Both the position numbers and the translations under genes were made by a program. From positions 1-64,000 of the forward strand of contig CAXKVR010000255.1 in NCBI GenBank assembly GCA_964058845.1: DNA of 64,000 nucleotides, written 5' to 3'. Under the pieces are notes generated by a model, which ran no database searches, was not told the DNA's origin, and saw only the letters and a program-made list of their open reading frames with translations. Numbering within the stretch: position 1 is the first letter of the stretch; every line of letters starts with the position of its first letter. This document shows, one piece after another, positions 12,528-24,289 of this stretch. Source of the stretch: Carex sylvatica (Eukaryota; Streptophyta; Magnoliopsida; Poales; Cyperaceae).

Positions 12528-12600
12528 TTGTTAGAAAATCATGATATTTACAGATACATCTTAAAAAATCATGATATATAGACCTACATCTTTTTTTTAA
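12528..12600. repeat. Short tandem duplication, about 36 bp x 2
   Basis: AAAATCATGATAT-TA-AGA-CTACATCTT occurs twice in direct succession with few differences. Confidence 0.5.
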
Positions 12601-13899
12601 GTCCGTGGTAAGTACATATATCTAGTCTAATTATATGCACTTATCATAATCTTAAATGTTATATTAATTATTAGAATATATATACATAACCTATTAGAGT
12701 ATTATATCATAAAATATGCGTTATAACTCTCACATATTCACGTAGGTATATATTAGTACGTAGCATAGCATTTTGATATTGGATTATAATTTATTTCTAT
12801 TATATGTGTTCTACCTATAAACTTAATCAAGTATAGTTATGTTTTAACTTAATTTATATTATATTGTATTCTATTTCTTTGAGTTTCTCCAGAGTTCAAG
12901 ATCCAAAAGATTAGGCTTATATATATATTTTCCTTTTTAATTATTATTTAATTAGCAACTTAAATAACTTAGTTAAACCATTAATAAATTAATCTTACTT
13001 AAAATTATAATTTTTGGACTAAGAATGCACAACCCGAAAGTTTCAACCCATTTTAAATTATCTTAATATTTCCCAATAATCCCAAGTCAGGTTTAATTCA
13101 AATTCGTTTATTAATAAGTCAAAAGGCTATCCCAACCCAATTAATTAATTGTTAAACTAGAGTTTCGGTCCCAAAGAGAGGCTCATTTATATTCTTCAAT
13201 TTATCATCTAATTAAGTCTGAATTCAATTAGCAAAAAGGCTCGGACCCGACCCATTTAAACTATACATTTGCAGTCTAGTGCTCATGACATGAGATTATT
13301 AAGGAGAAGAACAAATTTTACATGTTAGACCTCAAAATGAATACATTTCTAAATTAAGCTCATGAAAATTCATAACGGTACGTAAATTAATTTCTCAAAA
13401 CGTACCATACTCATTATACTTATTTAATAGTAATTACACATTCAAAATTATATTTCTTATTTACATTTTATTTTATCTATAGCATACTTTATTAATTATG
13501 TAATTAACCATTTAAGATTTTGACTAAGTGTACGTATTAAATTAAGATTAAATCTATATTACGGCCTAGGACCAAAATATACTATTTTTGTTATTTTAAT
13601 ACGTTACGGTTGTGTGTAGTGTTTTAATGTGTGCCACTTAATTAACGATTCATTAAAATATTTCAAGAAGTAAATTTGATAATCAATCTATAATAATTTC
13701 ATATATATATCCATTAATTTTACTCTAGTTTTAAAACAATAGTCCGAAAATCAAATTTTCACATTTTAAATTTGAGTGCAAGTCCAAAGGCTCAAATAAA
13801 TTTACATTTCATTTACCATCTATAACTATATATATATATAATTTTTGCATGGAAGAGGTTCTGACAGGGACCTTAGAAAATTAACAAGTCAGGCCCTCA

Positions 13900-14225
13900 A
13901 ACTTATGGAATTTGCAAAATTGGTCCCATTAAATCCCATTTAAACTGGGTACAAGTTGTAAGTAACGAGATCGAGATCGAACGGACGGGTCTGACGTGAT
14001 CGTACCGTCCAGGGAGCGTAGAGAAGTCGACAGGGGCGCCTTGAATGCGATGAGGCAGGGGCTTCGCAGACGTACGGAGGGAAGGGAGACAAATGAGAAC
14101 ATTTCCTTCTCTAGGAACAAACAAATAAGGAGGTGTGGGGTCCTTGAGGCAGAGAAAGGGAAGACGGATTGGCTGATTATAGGGGCAATGGAGATTCGTG
14201 CTTCTTGCATTTGAATGGTTGAGAT
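13900..14225. other. GC-richer island without recognised gene
   Basis: Both strands carry 70-124 codon open frames, but none shows a known motif and they overlap one another. I take this as leader or U5-like sequence of the surrounding LTR region rather than a gene. Confidence 0.4.
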
Positions 14226-15169
14226 CTTCTCCAAGAATTATAACAATGATACTAACGCATCTATTCCATTTAATCAAACCATTATGTTTATAAATTAATT
14301 TTATAATTTAATACGATATATTTCGAATGTTCATTAGTAATCTTATAGATTCTTATTAACAAATTTTTATTAATATTTTTATTCTTATCAATTTACTTAA
14401 TTTTATAAAAATTAATTATTTTCAACTTAATAACTTGTAAATTTTATGTAAATTAATAACATCCTTATCTAACCTAATTCATTTATCTATTTTATGTTAA
14501 ATTTTGGGTTTAACGCTATTTGATCAAACGATCAGATTATTTCCGAATTTCCTAACTTTAGTTAATGATGTAACGAAACTGGACATTCCAATTATTTAAC
14601 AAAAATCAACGGAATTTACATTAAATAATTGTACAAATTTTCGTTGTTTGAAGTTTATAATTTATTTATGAGTTTAGCCTAACCTTTAATTAAGGTTATT
14701 ATTTTATAATTTTAATTTTACGTAATTACGTATTTACCATTCCATCGTTGTGTTTATTTATTTTGAATCTAATGCTTTGCATAAATTTCCCAGAACTAAT
14801 TTAGAAATTTTAAATTTGTATGTTGGTTTACAATATCCTTGTATAATTGAATTTTCGAGTGATTAGTCAATTTATTATTTTTAGTTGAAGATCTTAATTA
14901 ATTTCCAGTCTAATTATTAATGTGTGTTGACTCATTGAATTTCATTTCAGTTACCTATTATAGTTTATATTTGTTTATTTAAGTAATTCCTTAGTAAATT
15001 TTTATTTCGTTAGATCTTAGTATAAAATTATCTTTCAAATTTTACAATAATTTTTAATCGGTTCAGATTTTACTATCACGGATTTGTTTTAATTTACTAT
15101 TAATTATGTTTATAATTATTTAACAAAAATTAAACTACGGGTTATAACAGAATACATTTTCATGAAATA

Positions 15170-16372
15170 AAGCTGGAGGAGATATTTCATGAAGGACTGC
15201 TAAATAATCTCCTATAACATCTTCCAAAATGGCCGTTGAATTCATATCAAGTTATGAGGCATCGAATTATGGTTTATGGTTGTTGGATTGTTCAATAATA
15301 TACTTATTTGTTTGACTAGATTTGTAAAACATATATTTATTGAATTTTATAATTTTCTTGTCTTGAGATATTGTGCAGGTTCATGACTATATAAAATGCA
15401 ACACACTCATCAAGGATGCATGAACTCATGAAGTACTTGGCATTGGACATAGAAGCATCCTCTCAAGATTATAAATTAGATATCTGTAAAGTTGATAAAA
15501 TATGCTTGAGAATGTGCCAATTTATGGCTAACCTTTTTAACAGTTCAGTAACCGTTGTAATGAATTAATTCAGGAATTTAACTGTTGTGCAACGGAAGAA
15601 ATCTTTCTTAACCATTGCACAACAAAACAAATCAATTTTTGGCACCCCAAACTTTCAAAGACAACCGTTGTAACAACAATTATAATGGTTCACTAACCGT
15701 TAGGGTTTCTCGGTAGCCAAACCTATGTAATTTGGCTAACCATTATATCGGTTAAGGCCAAATTACCTTTTTCTGCTTCTCTATCTATAAATATAAACAA
15801 AATCAAGGTTTAGATTATCACTCTAGCTCCCCCAACTGCAATATTTTGAATTTTCAGATAGAAAAAGTCATTGTTGTTTGTACACTCAAGCTTTTATATT
15901 CATATACAATCTCAAGCATATTCAACCAATACTCAATCTCTTTGTAAGATTTAGATTGAGCATGTGTGATAAACTTACATTATTCATACACTAGAGCCTT
16001 TGTTGTTAACCTTGTTCAACCTTGAGCCTTTAGTGCTCGTGAGTCATTTTCGTGCTTAGGCCGTGTGATTTTTCAGAAGCTTTGTAAGGGCTCACTGGTT
16101 CCACCTTGTACTTCTTTGTAAGGGCTCCCGGAGAAGTAGACGTTAGTGCCGGACTCCATAAACAACTCTCGTGTCAAGTGTCTTTAAACTTTAGTCTTTA
16201 CTTTTTATATACTTTTTAGATTAAGCTTATTCTAGTTTCCGCTAGAAATAATTTATAGATACGTTAGTTAAAAGCACTTTCGTATAACATTTAAAAATGC
16301 CCATATTCAATCCCCCCCCCCCCCCCCCCCCCCCCTCCCTCCTTAGGTGCCTTTGGGGCCAATAATAAGTAC
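15170..16372 (+). mobile_element. Copia-type LTR/leader remnant ending in a poly-C tract
   Basis: The block from 16,020 to 16,370 has the look of the U5 and leader of plant copia elements: repeated TTTGTAAGGGCTC, a CCGGAGAAGTAGACG segment, then TTCAAT followed by 24 C residues (16,312-16,335) and CTTAGGTGCCTTTGGGGCC. No internal coding region follows. The 5' limit is uncertain. Confidence 0.45.
16312..16335. repeat. Poly-C homopolymer, 24 bp
   Basis: An uninterrupted run of C in the leader-like region. The exact length is prone to sequencing error. Confidence 0.9.
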
Positions 16373-16379
16373 ACAATTT

Positions 16380-17620
16380 TGTCACTAAATTGCGTATAGT
16401 GGAAACTATTGAGAGACCCTTAAAATTATTTTATAAAATGCGACAATTAAATTTTTCACAATCAGAAAACACGACCATACACTGCATATCATTCATGGAT
16501 GCAAAAATTTTCCAAATTAACAATGTGTAATGGGAGGAGGCGCTCTAGTAAAAAAAGCTCCAACATACACACACAGTCTGGAAAATTTGAACTGTGTCCG
16601 GAAGTCACCTTTATTTGTATACGATTCAATAATAATAAATCGTGTATGGTTGTACTACATACATGATTTTTCTAAAACATTTGTCTATGATTTTCCTAAG
16701 TTTCCAAACATTTTATTTTAGTAGAAGCTGTGCGCGATTCATTCACGCCTGTCAATCAAAACTTCTTTTAATAAATAATTTATTATAGAGATCACCTCTC
16801 AGCTGCCTCTTCGCACTTACTCCACTTATGTCTGCCCTCTCTCTTTGTCATCTTCATTTTCCTTTTCTTCCCTCTTATCGTGGGGGGTCGAGATTTTTCA
16901 CATCTTAATTTTCATCTTGCGTGGAACTATGATGAGTTATAAATCTCGACTCCACCATCAGACAGAAAAAAGATATCAAAATAATAAGAAGATAGATCTA
17001 TCCAATAGTCAATAACTAGCAAGTTCCTTTGATATGTTGCATATTTGTGAATGTATGTATTTTATATCAGAAATCTGTATGTATGTACCAATTTGTATTT
17101 TATATCAGAAATCTGTATGATGTACAAGTGATGTAATACAAAATTTCAAGTGGTAGACATTGTGACTTTCTCAACATAAATTATAGGGATTCTGAAACAT
17201 AATTAGCTTTCATGAAGTGGATGACAACTTTAGAAGATTACAAATGTTGATCTTTTGAAGTTACATTTCAAATGCAACCTACGCATGTTATGCACCTTAT
17301 ATTCTCATGATTTTAATATTCTTGGTAGTTTGATTTCCGTTTAGATCTTACTTTAATATGTGCAGACTTTCAATGGACATTGATACAAAATTATTTCTAT
17401 GGTCGCGTTTGTACTAGTGTTAGTTAATTTTGAGGACTTTTTATATATTCTAAATAGAATCCAAATGCATGCATGTTAATTCACATGTGGGTAACAATTA
17501 TAGATAGATAGCTATAGCCAGCTAGCTAGCTAGGCTTACTCATGATTAATGGAACAGTTAATTACATTGTTATTTATGTAATTTTATTTTTAGTAGATAA
17601 TTAAATGGTGGAATGTAACT
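16380..17620. other. Intergenic region, no recognised gene
   Basis: A 63-codon frame at 16,530 lacks any motif. A small inverted pair, GGTCGAGATTT and AAATCTCGACTCC, lies at about 16,885-16,955. Nothing else is supported. Confidence 0.4.
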
Positions 17621-17986
17621 TAATTTCTTGTACTACAATTATATATTGATCTGGCGATTAATTAATATCAATAGAGACTTGCATATATAAACTGGAGGTC
17701 GCAAGATGAAAAACTTTAGTTAGAAAAAAGAAAACATGAAGAGAACACTATACATAATTTGTTGTAACTTATATATATATAATGTTTAAAACTAATTACA
17801 ACATTTTTTTAATAAAAGAAAGCAATGAAGATGATTAATGTTTCGACGAAGATTAATTGTTCTAATTGCTCTTCTATTGGTCTCTTTCGGTACATCGTTT
17901 TGCTAATTAGCTTCATTTTATATGTTGTTAATTATTACAGCTAGGTTAATTTTTAGCTAGTGTTTTTTACCTTAACAGCCTAACTG

Positions 17987-17993
<7 letters not shown>

Positions 17994-18034
<41 letters not shown>
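17994..18034. repeat. (TA)n microsatellite followed by GA repeats
   Basis: About 19 TA dinucleotides, then GAGAGAGA, within the intron of peptide locus A. Confidence 0.9.
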
Positions 18035-18043
<9 letters not shown>

Positions 18044-18045
18044 CT

Positions 18046-18400
18046 AATTATCAAGGTGCCTTATGTCATTTTGTGTTGTTTTTAAAACTCAAGCAACTAA
18101 TTCGAACCATTTAACATGATCTCTATATTAAAATATGTTTGAAGACCAAACTTTATATTTTTTTTTAAAATTTACTATTTTTCTTTTAAATTCAAAACTG
18201 TTGTTTTTCTATAGTCCAAATTTTTCGAAAAACAAGTTTTACAAAATTCCAAAAAGATAGTAAAATATTTAAAAAATTGTAAAATTTGTTCTTCAAATAT
18301 ATTTTCATATAAAAACAAGTTGAGCAGTTGGAATCAACTCTTTGGACTTCAAAAACATAAAGCATCAAGTTGCCTATGTTTTATAAAGCACCAAAGTGCA
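18046..18400. mobile_element. Foldback MITE in intron of peptide locus A
   Basis: The two halves are imperfectly inverted. The left part (AAGGTGCCTTATGTCATTTTG...AATTCGAACC) mirrors the right part (...GTTGGAATCAACTC...CATAAAGCATCAAGTTGCC). The centre is an A/T-rich palindromic zone. It shares interior words with the elements at 5.9 kb and 57.6 kb. No target duplication could be fixed. Confidence 0.5.
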
Positions 18401-18401
18401 A

Positions 18402-18413
<12 letters not shown>

Positions 18414-18441
<28 letters not shown>
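18414..18441. repeat. (GA)n microsatellite
   Basis: GAGAGA run of about 26 bp followed by GCGCACGCGC. Confidence 0.9.
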
Positions 18442-18444
<3 letters not shown>

Positions 18445-19499
18445 CGCGCCCACCTAATGCGCTTTCTCTAGTATTTCAACAATATGCTTCTGATTTTCAA
18501 AATCTATCTAATTGATTTCAAACAATAAATTCAAACGGATCTCCTTAATGAGAGCTTTATTTCCATATAATATTTTTTTTTACTTTTCAAATTCATTTAC
18601 AATAAGGGGTCAAAATATAAATGATTTTGTGTGCATTTTAATGCACTATTTTATTAAAAACCTTCATTTTTTTACCTCTTGAATTGATTTTAAACAAATT
18701 TGAAAATACAATTTTCTGTTTTATATGAAACAAAGCTCTCATCAATGAGATCGGTTTGAATGGTTTGGAATTGTCATTTCAAGCTGATTTGATAGATTTT
18801 AGGGACCAGAAGTATATGGTTATTATAATAAAGAAATTAAGGGTGTTTGCCGGACTATATATATTGATATCATTAATTATTTTCTTTACTAATTAAATTT
18901 AATTAGGCCCAACAAAATATATGGCATGCATGGGATAATTGGGAGGTAAATTAAGTTATGCGGTGATGAAGCTAAGGGTGCCCATGCACTCGATCGTGAA
19001 GTGTGCCAACCAAAAGTGTACACGCGTGTTGAAGACTATGCCGGAGTCGGTTCCGCAGGTGACGTCGAAGGCTATTAATTGCGTTGACAATAAATTAATG
19101 TCGTTAATTGTCGTGTTGACTGCTAGCAAATCGATCGTTCATTTAATTATATATTTGACACGAATCATGTGTTTAATTAATTATATGCAGATCTAGTGCA
19201 CTTAATTTAATTCTTTTATTAGAAAAGGACATACATCGATCCTTAATTAATTTAATTATATTTGACTGTTTGTCATAAATGGAAACTATATTCTCTGCAT
19301 TTTTACCAATATTAATTAAATATGTATTGAAATAAAATTAATTAAAGAACTAATTAATATTATTTGTTGGTTACTTCCCTCTTCAGTATATACATGTCGT
19401 TATTTTATTTGTAATGCAACTTTTGTATTTTATCACGTTATTTGTGTGTTAATTAATTAGTACGTAGAAATGTTCTATTAATGTAAATTTCAATATAAG

Positions 19500-20295
19500 A
19501 GCAATTTTTAGTTTTGACCAACAACATTTAAAAAAAAATGAAAAGAGAGCTGGTCCTTCTCACTCACAACACAAGGCATTAATTTCTGAGAATCACATAA
19601 CTTCTCACTCATAACACAATAAGATTGTACCGGTTGTTACTTTTGCGGTGGCGTTCAGCACAAGAAGTTTTCTTGTAAGAATTATAATGTTTAGCGTGCT
19701 TGTACTTTAGGAAAGAAATTTTCAGTTTGTATCATGATTCAATATAAGTTGGCTCTAATTTTCTTTCAGTTTATGACAACTATTTTTATTTTTTTTATGT
19801 CAATAGTTTTTATATTGAAACTTTGTATATAAAAATAAGAAGTCTTAAAAGAAAATGAACCAATGAAAATTCAGACACATTATGAAACAAGCGATTAAGT
19901 GACATTTTTAATTATTATTTTTTAATCCTTAAACTTTTCAGATTTTAAAGATTGTGTAAATTGCATAAAAAAAAACTAATTTCAGAAAATATGCAGTCAA
20001 AAGTTCTTCAAAAGTCTTGGAATTGATACGTACCGATATATGTGGTCTGTTTACAACAACCATTCGAAATTGACAACGGTATTTTATTACTTTCATAAAC
20101 GACTATTCTAGATATCTCTACATATATTTAATTAAGGAAAAGATAAAGCCTTAGATGTTTTTAAAAGTTTCAATGCGAAAATTGAGTTACAAATTGACAA
20201 AAAAAAATTTTATTTTTTTTGCAAATACATTTGTTATGATAAATAATTTAGCACATACGATGGATCAAGTGAATAACATTGAGAGCCTTTTGTAC
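19500..20295 (+). pseudogene. Ty1/copia remnant (zinc knuckle, integrase fragment)
   Basis: At about 19,630 a CYFCGGVQHKK zinc-knuckle-like segment is readable. Near 20,018-20,200 the frame reads LELIRTDICG, then FITFINDYSRYLYIYLIKEK and ALDVFKSF, the conserved N-terminal part of a copia integrase core. Stops and indels are common and most of pol is missing. It belongs to the same family as the remnant at 9.1-10.1 kb, which lies on the other strand; both share a hybrid segment around TTTCTTTCAGTTTATGA. Confidence 0.6.
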
Positions 20296-20449
20296 AATTC
20301 ATAGGGATATTTGACAATATGTGTATTCATATTTGATATGGTGTGTCCATATTATATAAATATGTAGACATATATGGCCAAAACTCAAACCATTCATAGA
20401 ATAATATTGAGATTTATAATTAAGTAGAACCAATAAATACATAGTAGAT

Positions 20450-21020
20450 TAGACAGATTCCAGCGCTTTGTGTGGCCGCACAAATCTTTTGAAAATTGCA
20501 GGTCGAGTTAGGTGAGTTCCAGAGTTTTGTGCAGTCCTTTGTGTGGCCGGTACTAATTTTGTGCGGCCACTTACAATTTACTCACGGTTAATTTTTGTGC
20601 AGCCATACACAAGACATTATTTAAGAATTTTGGTGTAATTCACGAAAGTCTACAGCCATTTGTGTGGCCGTACGTGCAACACGGCTATTTTGTTTTTCTA
20701 TATGAATTGATTTCCAAGACACAAGACAACCGCAACTCACAGATTTTGAAAATCAGTTATTCTTTACAAAAAAAAATACATATTTGTGTTTCTTCTCTTC
20801 ATCTTCCATATCAAAGAAAAAATAGAGGAGATATTTATTAAGGGAGATCTACTCCCAATAGCTAAGTTTTATTGTCTTGAAAGACCTATTTTCACGACTA
20901 TACAACAAACTGGAAGAAAGACTTATTGCCATTAATTAGAATCTAGCCTCATGCTCACGTAGATAGTTAATGCTCTTTGGTTATTCCATAACATTTAGGA
21001 ATAAGGTATTATGTTCTATA
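20450..21020. mobile_element. LTR-like remnant with TGTGCGGCC motifs
   Basis: The string TTTGTGTGGCCGCACAAA and variants (TGTGCGGCCAC, TTGTGCAGCCATACAC, TTGTGTGGCCGTACGTGC) occur about five times within 230 bp of AT-rich DNA. This resembles the motif islands in the gypsy LTRs at 32-33 kb and 39-40 kb. No end or coding part is visible. Confidence 0.35.
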
Positions 21021-21029
21021 TTTCGTAAT

Positions 21030-21530
21030 TATGTTTTATAATTTAGATTTGGCATAGGACGGTTCTTAGAATTAAGGTTGTAAATTATTTTTTCTATCTC
21101 GAGGTGTAAGTATTTGATCTCTAGATGAGATGTAATTGTTTGCTCTCTCGTAATTAATTATTTGGCCTTCAACCCAATAACTTTTTTTAAAACGTATTGT
21201 AATATATAATTAATTTTCTTGAAAAATTATTGATGAGCCAACAGTATATTCAGGGGCGTACCCACATTCTCCCTGAATTTTGATTTTTTTTGTTTATATT
21301 TAGCTCAAAAAGATATGTCCGGCTTTGTTTCTCACTGAAAATTAATTGATTTTCACTGTATATTATCAGTATAAATAACTGAACTCTTATCGAACCAAAT
21401 GAAACTAAAGGGAATAATAAATTAACAAGTTGAATAATAAAGTTTACACAGACAGGAAAATGGTTACAGCCTCTAGCCAGGAAGTACATTCATACACATG
21501 CAAGAAATGTAATTTAATTGTACATTTTGG
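21030..21530. other. Spacer downstream of the PMEI gene
   Basis: AT-rich, with no recognised gene. The part nearest 21,530 probably includes the 3' untranslated region of the PMEI gene. Confidence 0.4.
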
Positions 21531-21534
21531 TTTA

Positions 21535-22059
21535 TTAGGTCATCATGTTGTTGAGGTCATTGCAGTTGATGGCAAGTTTGAAGATGGAACGGTTGAAGCG
21601 GATGAGGGGGTTAGAGATGCCGGAGTGTTGGAACTGGAGATCGCACTCCTGTGCCGATTGTCGGAGCATTTGCACTATGATGCGCAACATTTGCTTTGTC
21701 TGCGAGTCCTTGGAATGTAGTTCCCGCAACGATTCCCCCACCATGTCTATCTTTCCGCGATACAGCTCTGCACAGTGCTTCAGTGCCACCCGCGTGCTCG
21801 GCTTCGCACGCCGCATCAGTTTCTTGGCTGTTCTAGATGCCGATTCACTGCGGTGGCTAATTGCGCCTAGGTGCATCTTTAGAACCGCCTCTGCATTAAG
21901 GTTTGCAACGTGTGTGGCTCTGAATACATTCATGGCTGACAAGCAGATTTGCGGGTAGGTGGTGTGTTTGCAGTATGAGGAAGAGAAGCCGTGGGCCAGG
22001 GACAGGAGAGGCTGTGATAGCAGGAGGAAGAGAGCAAGCTGCAGCACGGATTTCTTCAT
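21535..22059 (-). CDS. Plant invertase/pectin methylesterase inhibitor (PMEI-domain protein)
   Basis: Single exon, 174 aa. Residues 1-22 form a signal peptide (MKKSVLQLALFLLLSQPLLS). The mature part begins with YCKHTTYPQIC, the hallmark N-terminal hairpin with two cysteines eight residues apart (C30, C39). A four-helix-bundle-like sequence follows, with a second conserved Cys pair (C96, C139) and an extra Cys at 166. The family inhibits either pectin methylesterase in the cell wall or acid invertase in wall or vacuole; these cannot be told apart here. Length is typical. The ATG is the first in frame, and a TATA-like string (AGTATATATCA on the minus strand, about 22,120-22,133) sits about 65 bp upstream. 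No defect is visible. Confidence 0.9.
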   Translation of the reverse strand: MKKSVLQLALFLLLSQPLLSLAHGFSSSYCKHTTYPQICLSAMNVFRATHVANLNAEAVLKMHLGAISHRSESASRTAKKLMRRAKPSTRVALKHCAELYRGKIDMVGESLRELHSKDSQTKQMLRIIVQMLRQSAQECDLQFQHSGISNPLIRFNRSIFKLAINCNDLNNMMT

Positions 22060-22119
22060 TATCGATCTATATTATATTCCTTCTGTTGGTCGTCGAAGTT
22101 GTTAAAAGGGAAGAATAAG

Positions 22120-22133
22120 AATTGATATATACT
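22120..22133 (-). promoter_or_regulatory. Candidate TATA box of the PMEI gene
   Basis: On the minus strand AAGTATATATCAAT lies 61-74 bp upstream of the ATG. Confidence 0.4.
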
Positions 22134-22248
22134 TATGACAATGTATATATATCAGGGGGGAGGTTAACATCGGCCTCTAGTTTCCAACCGTATTTGGTAT
22201 GTAGTTCTCTAACTTTTCTAAAATTGTGTCATCACAGCTCCTAAACAG

Positions 22249-22454
22249 GAAAATAAATCTGGTGTTATTCCAATGGAATAACAGGAACCTGTTATTCTTA
22301 TTCCAACTCTATTATTTCAATTCCAACCGTTCAAATATTTTTATGTGAGAATCTCAATGAGTTTTTTCATGCACGAATGTCAACGAAGATCAACCGTTGT
22401 GATCGGAATAACAGGTTTATGTTATTCCATTGGAATAACACCAGATTTATTTCC
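22249..22454. mobile_element. MITE, 206 bp, about 50-bp inverted repeats, 9-bp target duplication
   Basis: The left end GAAAATAAATCTGGTGTTAT and the complement of the right end GGAAATAAATCTGGTGTTAT continue as near-identical arms through TTCCAATGGAATAACA to CCTGTTATTC. Flanks are CCTAAACAG (22,240-22,248) and CCTTAACAG (22,455-22,463), a 9-bp duplication with one mismatch. Long arms plus a 9-bp duplication point to a Mutator-type non-autonomous element. Confidence 0.75.
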
Positions 22455-22689
22455 CCTTAACAGAGATGGGAAGTACCTAGCTATATTAATTCATGCGCAG
22501 GGAAACTTTACTGGGAAAAAGGATGGATCAAACAAGAGAACATTAATTAATTATATATTGTTCTTTTTTATGTCAACCAAACAGTTAAAATTCACAAACT
22601 CATCCGTTCAATTATTTTAATAAAGAAAGATGAACATCGCTTTGATGACATCTCTTCTACTTGCCCCCCTTTTGCCTTCTTTCCGGCCG

Positions 22690-23145
22690 AAATTTGTATT
22701 AATAGAAAATTAATTAATTAAATATCGACAATGAAAAACGAATCTGAGTTTTTTTCGAGATCTAGAGAAAACGTGATAGTTTATAACATCCTCCGAACGT
22801 TATAGACTATCACGGCCAGAATGAACAGTAACTCTCCGCACTTACACTAATTAACTAATTAAAAGGCAAAAAAAAAAAAAAAATTGCTAGACGTGATTGT
22901 TAATCACGTCCAGCAATGCATTGACCCAATTTGAATGAAATATATAAATGGCTACATTTGAAACAATCACGTATCTAGTAATTTTTTTTTAATTAATAAG
23001 TGCGGTAATTAGTTTATCGTTAATTTTGACCATGATAGAGCTGAATGTTACAAACTATCACGTTTTTCCTATATCTCAAAAAAAACTAATATTTGTTCTC
23101 TATTATCGATATTTATTTAATTAATTTTCTATTAATACAAATTTT
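22690..23145. mobile_element. Large foldback element, about 456 bp
   Basis: The left arm (AAATTTGTATTAATAGAAAA... through ...AAACGTGATAGTTTATAACAT) is mirrored by the right arm ending ...TTCTATTAATACAAATTTT, with scattered differences. A second, smaller palindrome around GACGTGATTGTTAATCACGTC sits at the centre. No target duplication was identified. Confidence 0.55.
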
Positions 23146-23384
23146 GATCTTTTCAGTATGTGACTACTGTTTTTTTACTTGACTAATATATAACCATTGA
23201 ACGTATTTATATTTTATTTCATATGTTGTTATTACTCTACTTTTTCTTATTCAATATATCGACAGACAGCTGGCCAGCTGTCCTTCAAAAAAAAAACTAT
23301 TAGTCTACTTTTCTATTATTTTGATATCATTATCAAATTTAGGTCCAACAAATGCCACTAGTGGAAAATATGGAATCAGGATCG

Positions 23385-23845
23385 GTTATATACGCATATT
23401 AGTATCAGAATACAACCGATCCTGATGAAGGCGATACATATACTATAATAATCTGGATCGGTTAAATAACTGATCTAGATAATCACCTATCTGGATCAGT
23501 TCCTAATATAGAAATCGATCCAGATAACTGACTATCTGGATCGGTTTTAAATGGAACCGATCCAGATAGTCAGTTATCTGGATCAGTTCTATAATAGTGA
23601 ACCGATCCAGATAGTCAGTTATCTGGATCGGTTTAGTGATATAGAACCGATCCAGATAACTGACTATCTGGATCGGTTTCTTATTATACAACCGATCCAG
23701 ATAGTCAGTTATCTGGATCGGTTCTATAGGAACCGATCCTAATAGGGTTTAGGATTTATTTTTAATTATATTTTAATTTTTTAAATTTAGATTATTTAAT
23801 ATCTGGATCGGTTCTTAGCTTAGGAACCGATCCAGATAGTTAAAT
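23385..23845. repeat. Left subterminal motif array of the CACTA element
   Basis: About a dozen copies of (A/G)TCTGGATCGGTT and its complement alternate at 25-30 bp spacing, forming head-to-head palindromes. The array is so regular that both strands read as an amino-acid repeat of the PIQIVSYLDRF type. This is the expected location and form of transposase-binding subterminal repeats in CACTA elements. Confidence 0.85.
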
Positions 23846-24289
23846 TGAATCAAAAAAAAATGTTTTTATTAAATGACCAGCGTCCATATTTTGCTGGCAA
23901 AAATTCTTGCTAAATTATCACAAATCCGAAATGAAATGTCACACATCCTAAAATTATGTTTCATACACATCCTAAATTAACTATCACATATACATCCTAA
24001 ATTAAATATCATACACATCCTAAGTTATTACAAAAAATTCATGTTAATGCAAATTAAAATTACACACATCCTACAATGTTGTAGTTATGCTCGGCCTAAT
24101 CTCATGTAAAAAAATTTTAACCCACATTTTCCGCAAATCTCCCAAGCGTTGTACATTATGTTTAGCGGGAATATCCTACATTTTTAAAAAGATAGAAGAG
24201 CATGGACAATTAATTTTGTATTTTATTATATTTGAAGCAAAAATTTATCATTACTTTTGAAAAATATATAAATGCATATATACCCTTAA

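Larger units (their letters stand above)
10460..15149 (-). mobile_element. Probable long LTR region of a Ty3/gypsy-type element (solo or truncated)
   Basis: No coding domain occurs in this 4.7 kb. On the minus strand it would start TGTTATAACCCG (at 15,149). It contains a less AT-rich, leader-like block (14,220-13,900) followed by a GGGACCAATTTTGCAAATTCC-like stretch, and an otherwise repeat-like composition, features I associate with the long LTRs of Tekay/Del-type gypsy elements. The left boundary is not defined and no target duplication was found. The call rests on resemblance and on the absence of genes. Confidence 0.35.
17838..19196 (+). pseudogene. Small secreted-peptide locus, copy A (paralog of 41.06 kb; frame disturbed)
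   Basis: A TATA box (GCATATATAAA, about 17,681), a leader and an exon 1 (17,838-17,889) are shared with copy B at 41,061. Exon 1 encodes MFRRRLIVLIALLLVSF, a typical signal peptide, and ends in phase 1 at a GT donor. The intron contains a foldback MITE and TA/GA microsatellites. An acceptor at about 18,949 would give an 82-codon second exon with the short Cys pattern KCANQKC; the stop that aligns with copy B (TAG at 19,124-19,126, in a region reading NCRVDC) lies in another frame with stops upstream. The locus is clearly paralogous to B, but the mature peptide looks decayed. No known family is assigned. Confidence 0.4.

Noticed and set aside
13903..14277. 124- and 101-codon frames on the minus strand as a possible gene
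   Set aside because: They overlap in different frames, have no recognised domain and lie in LTR-like sequence.
23503..23742. CRISPR-like regular repeats and two 60-codon frames
   Set aside because: Regular spacing comes from CACTA subterminal motifs in alternating orientation; the genome is a plant and there are no unique spacers.
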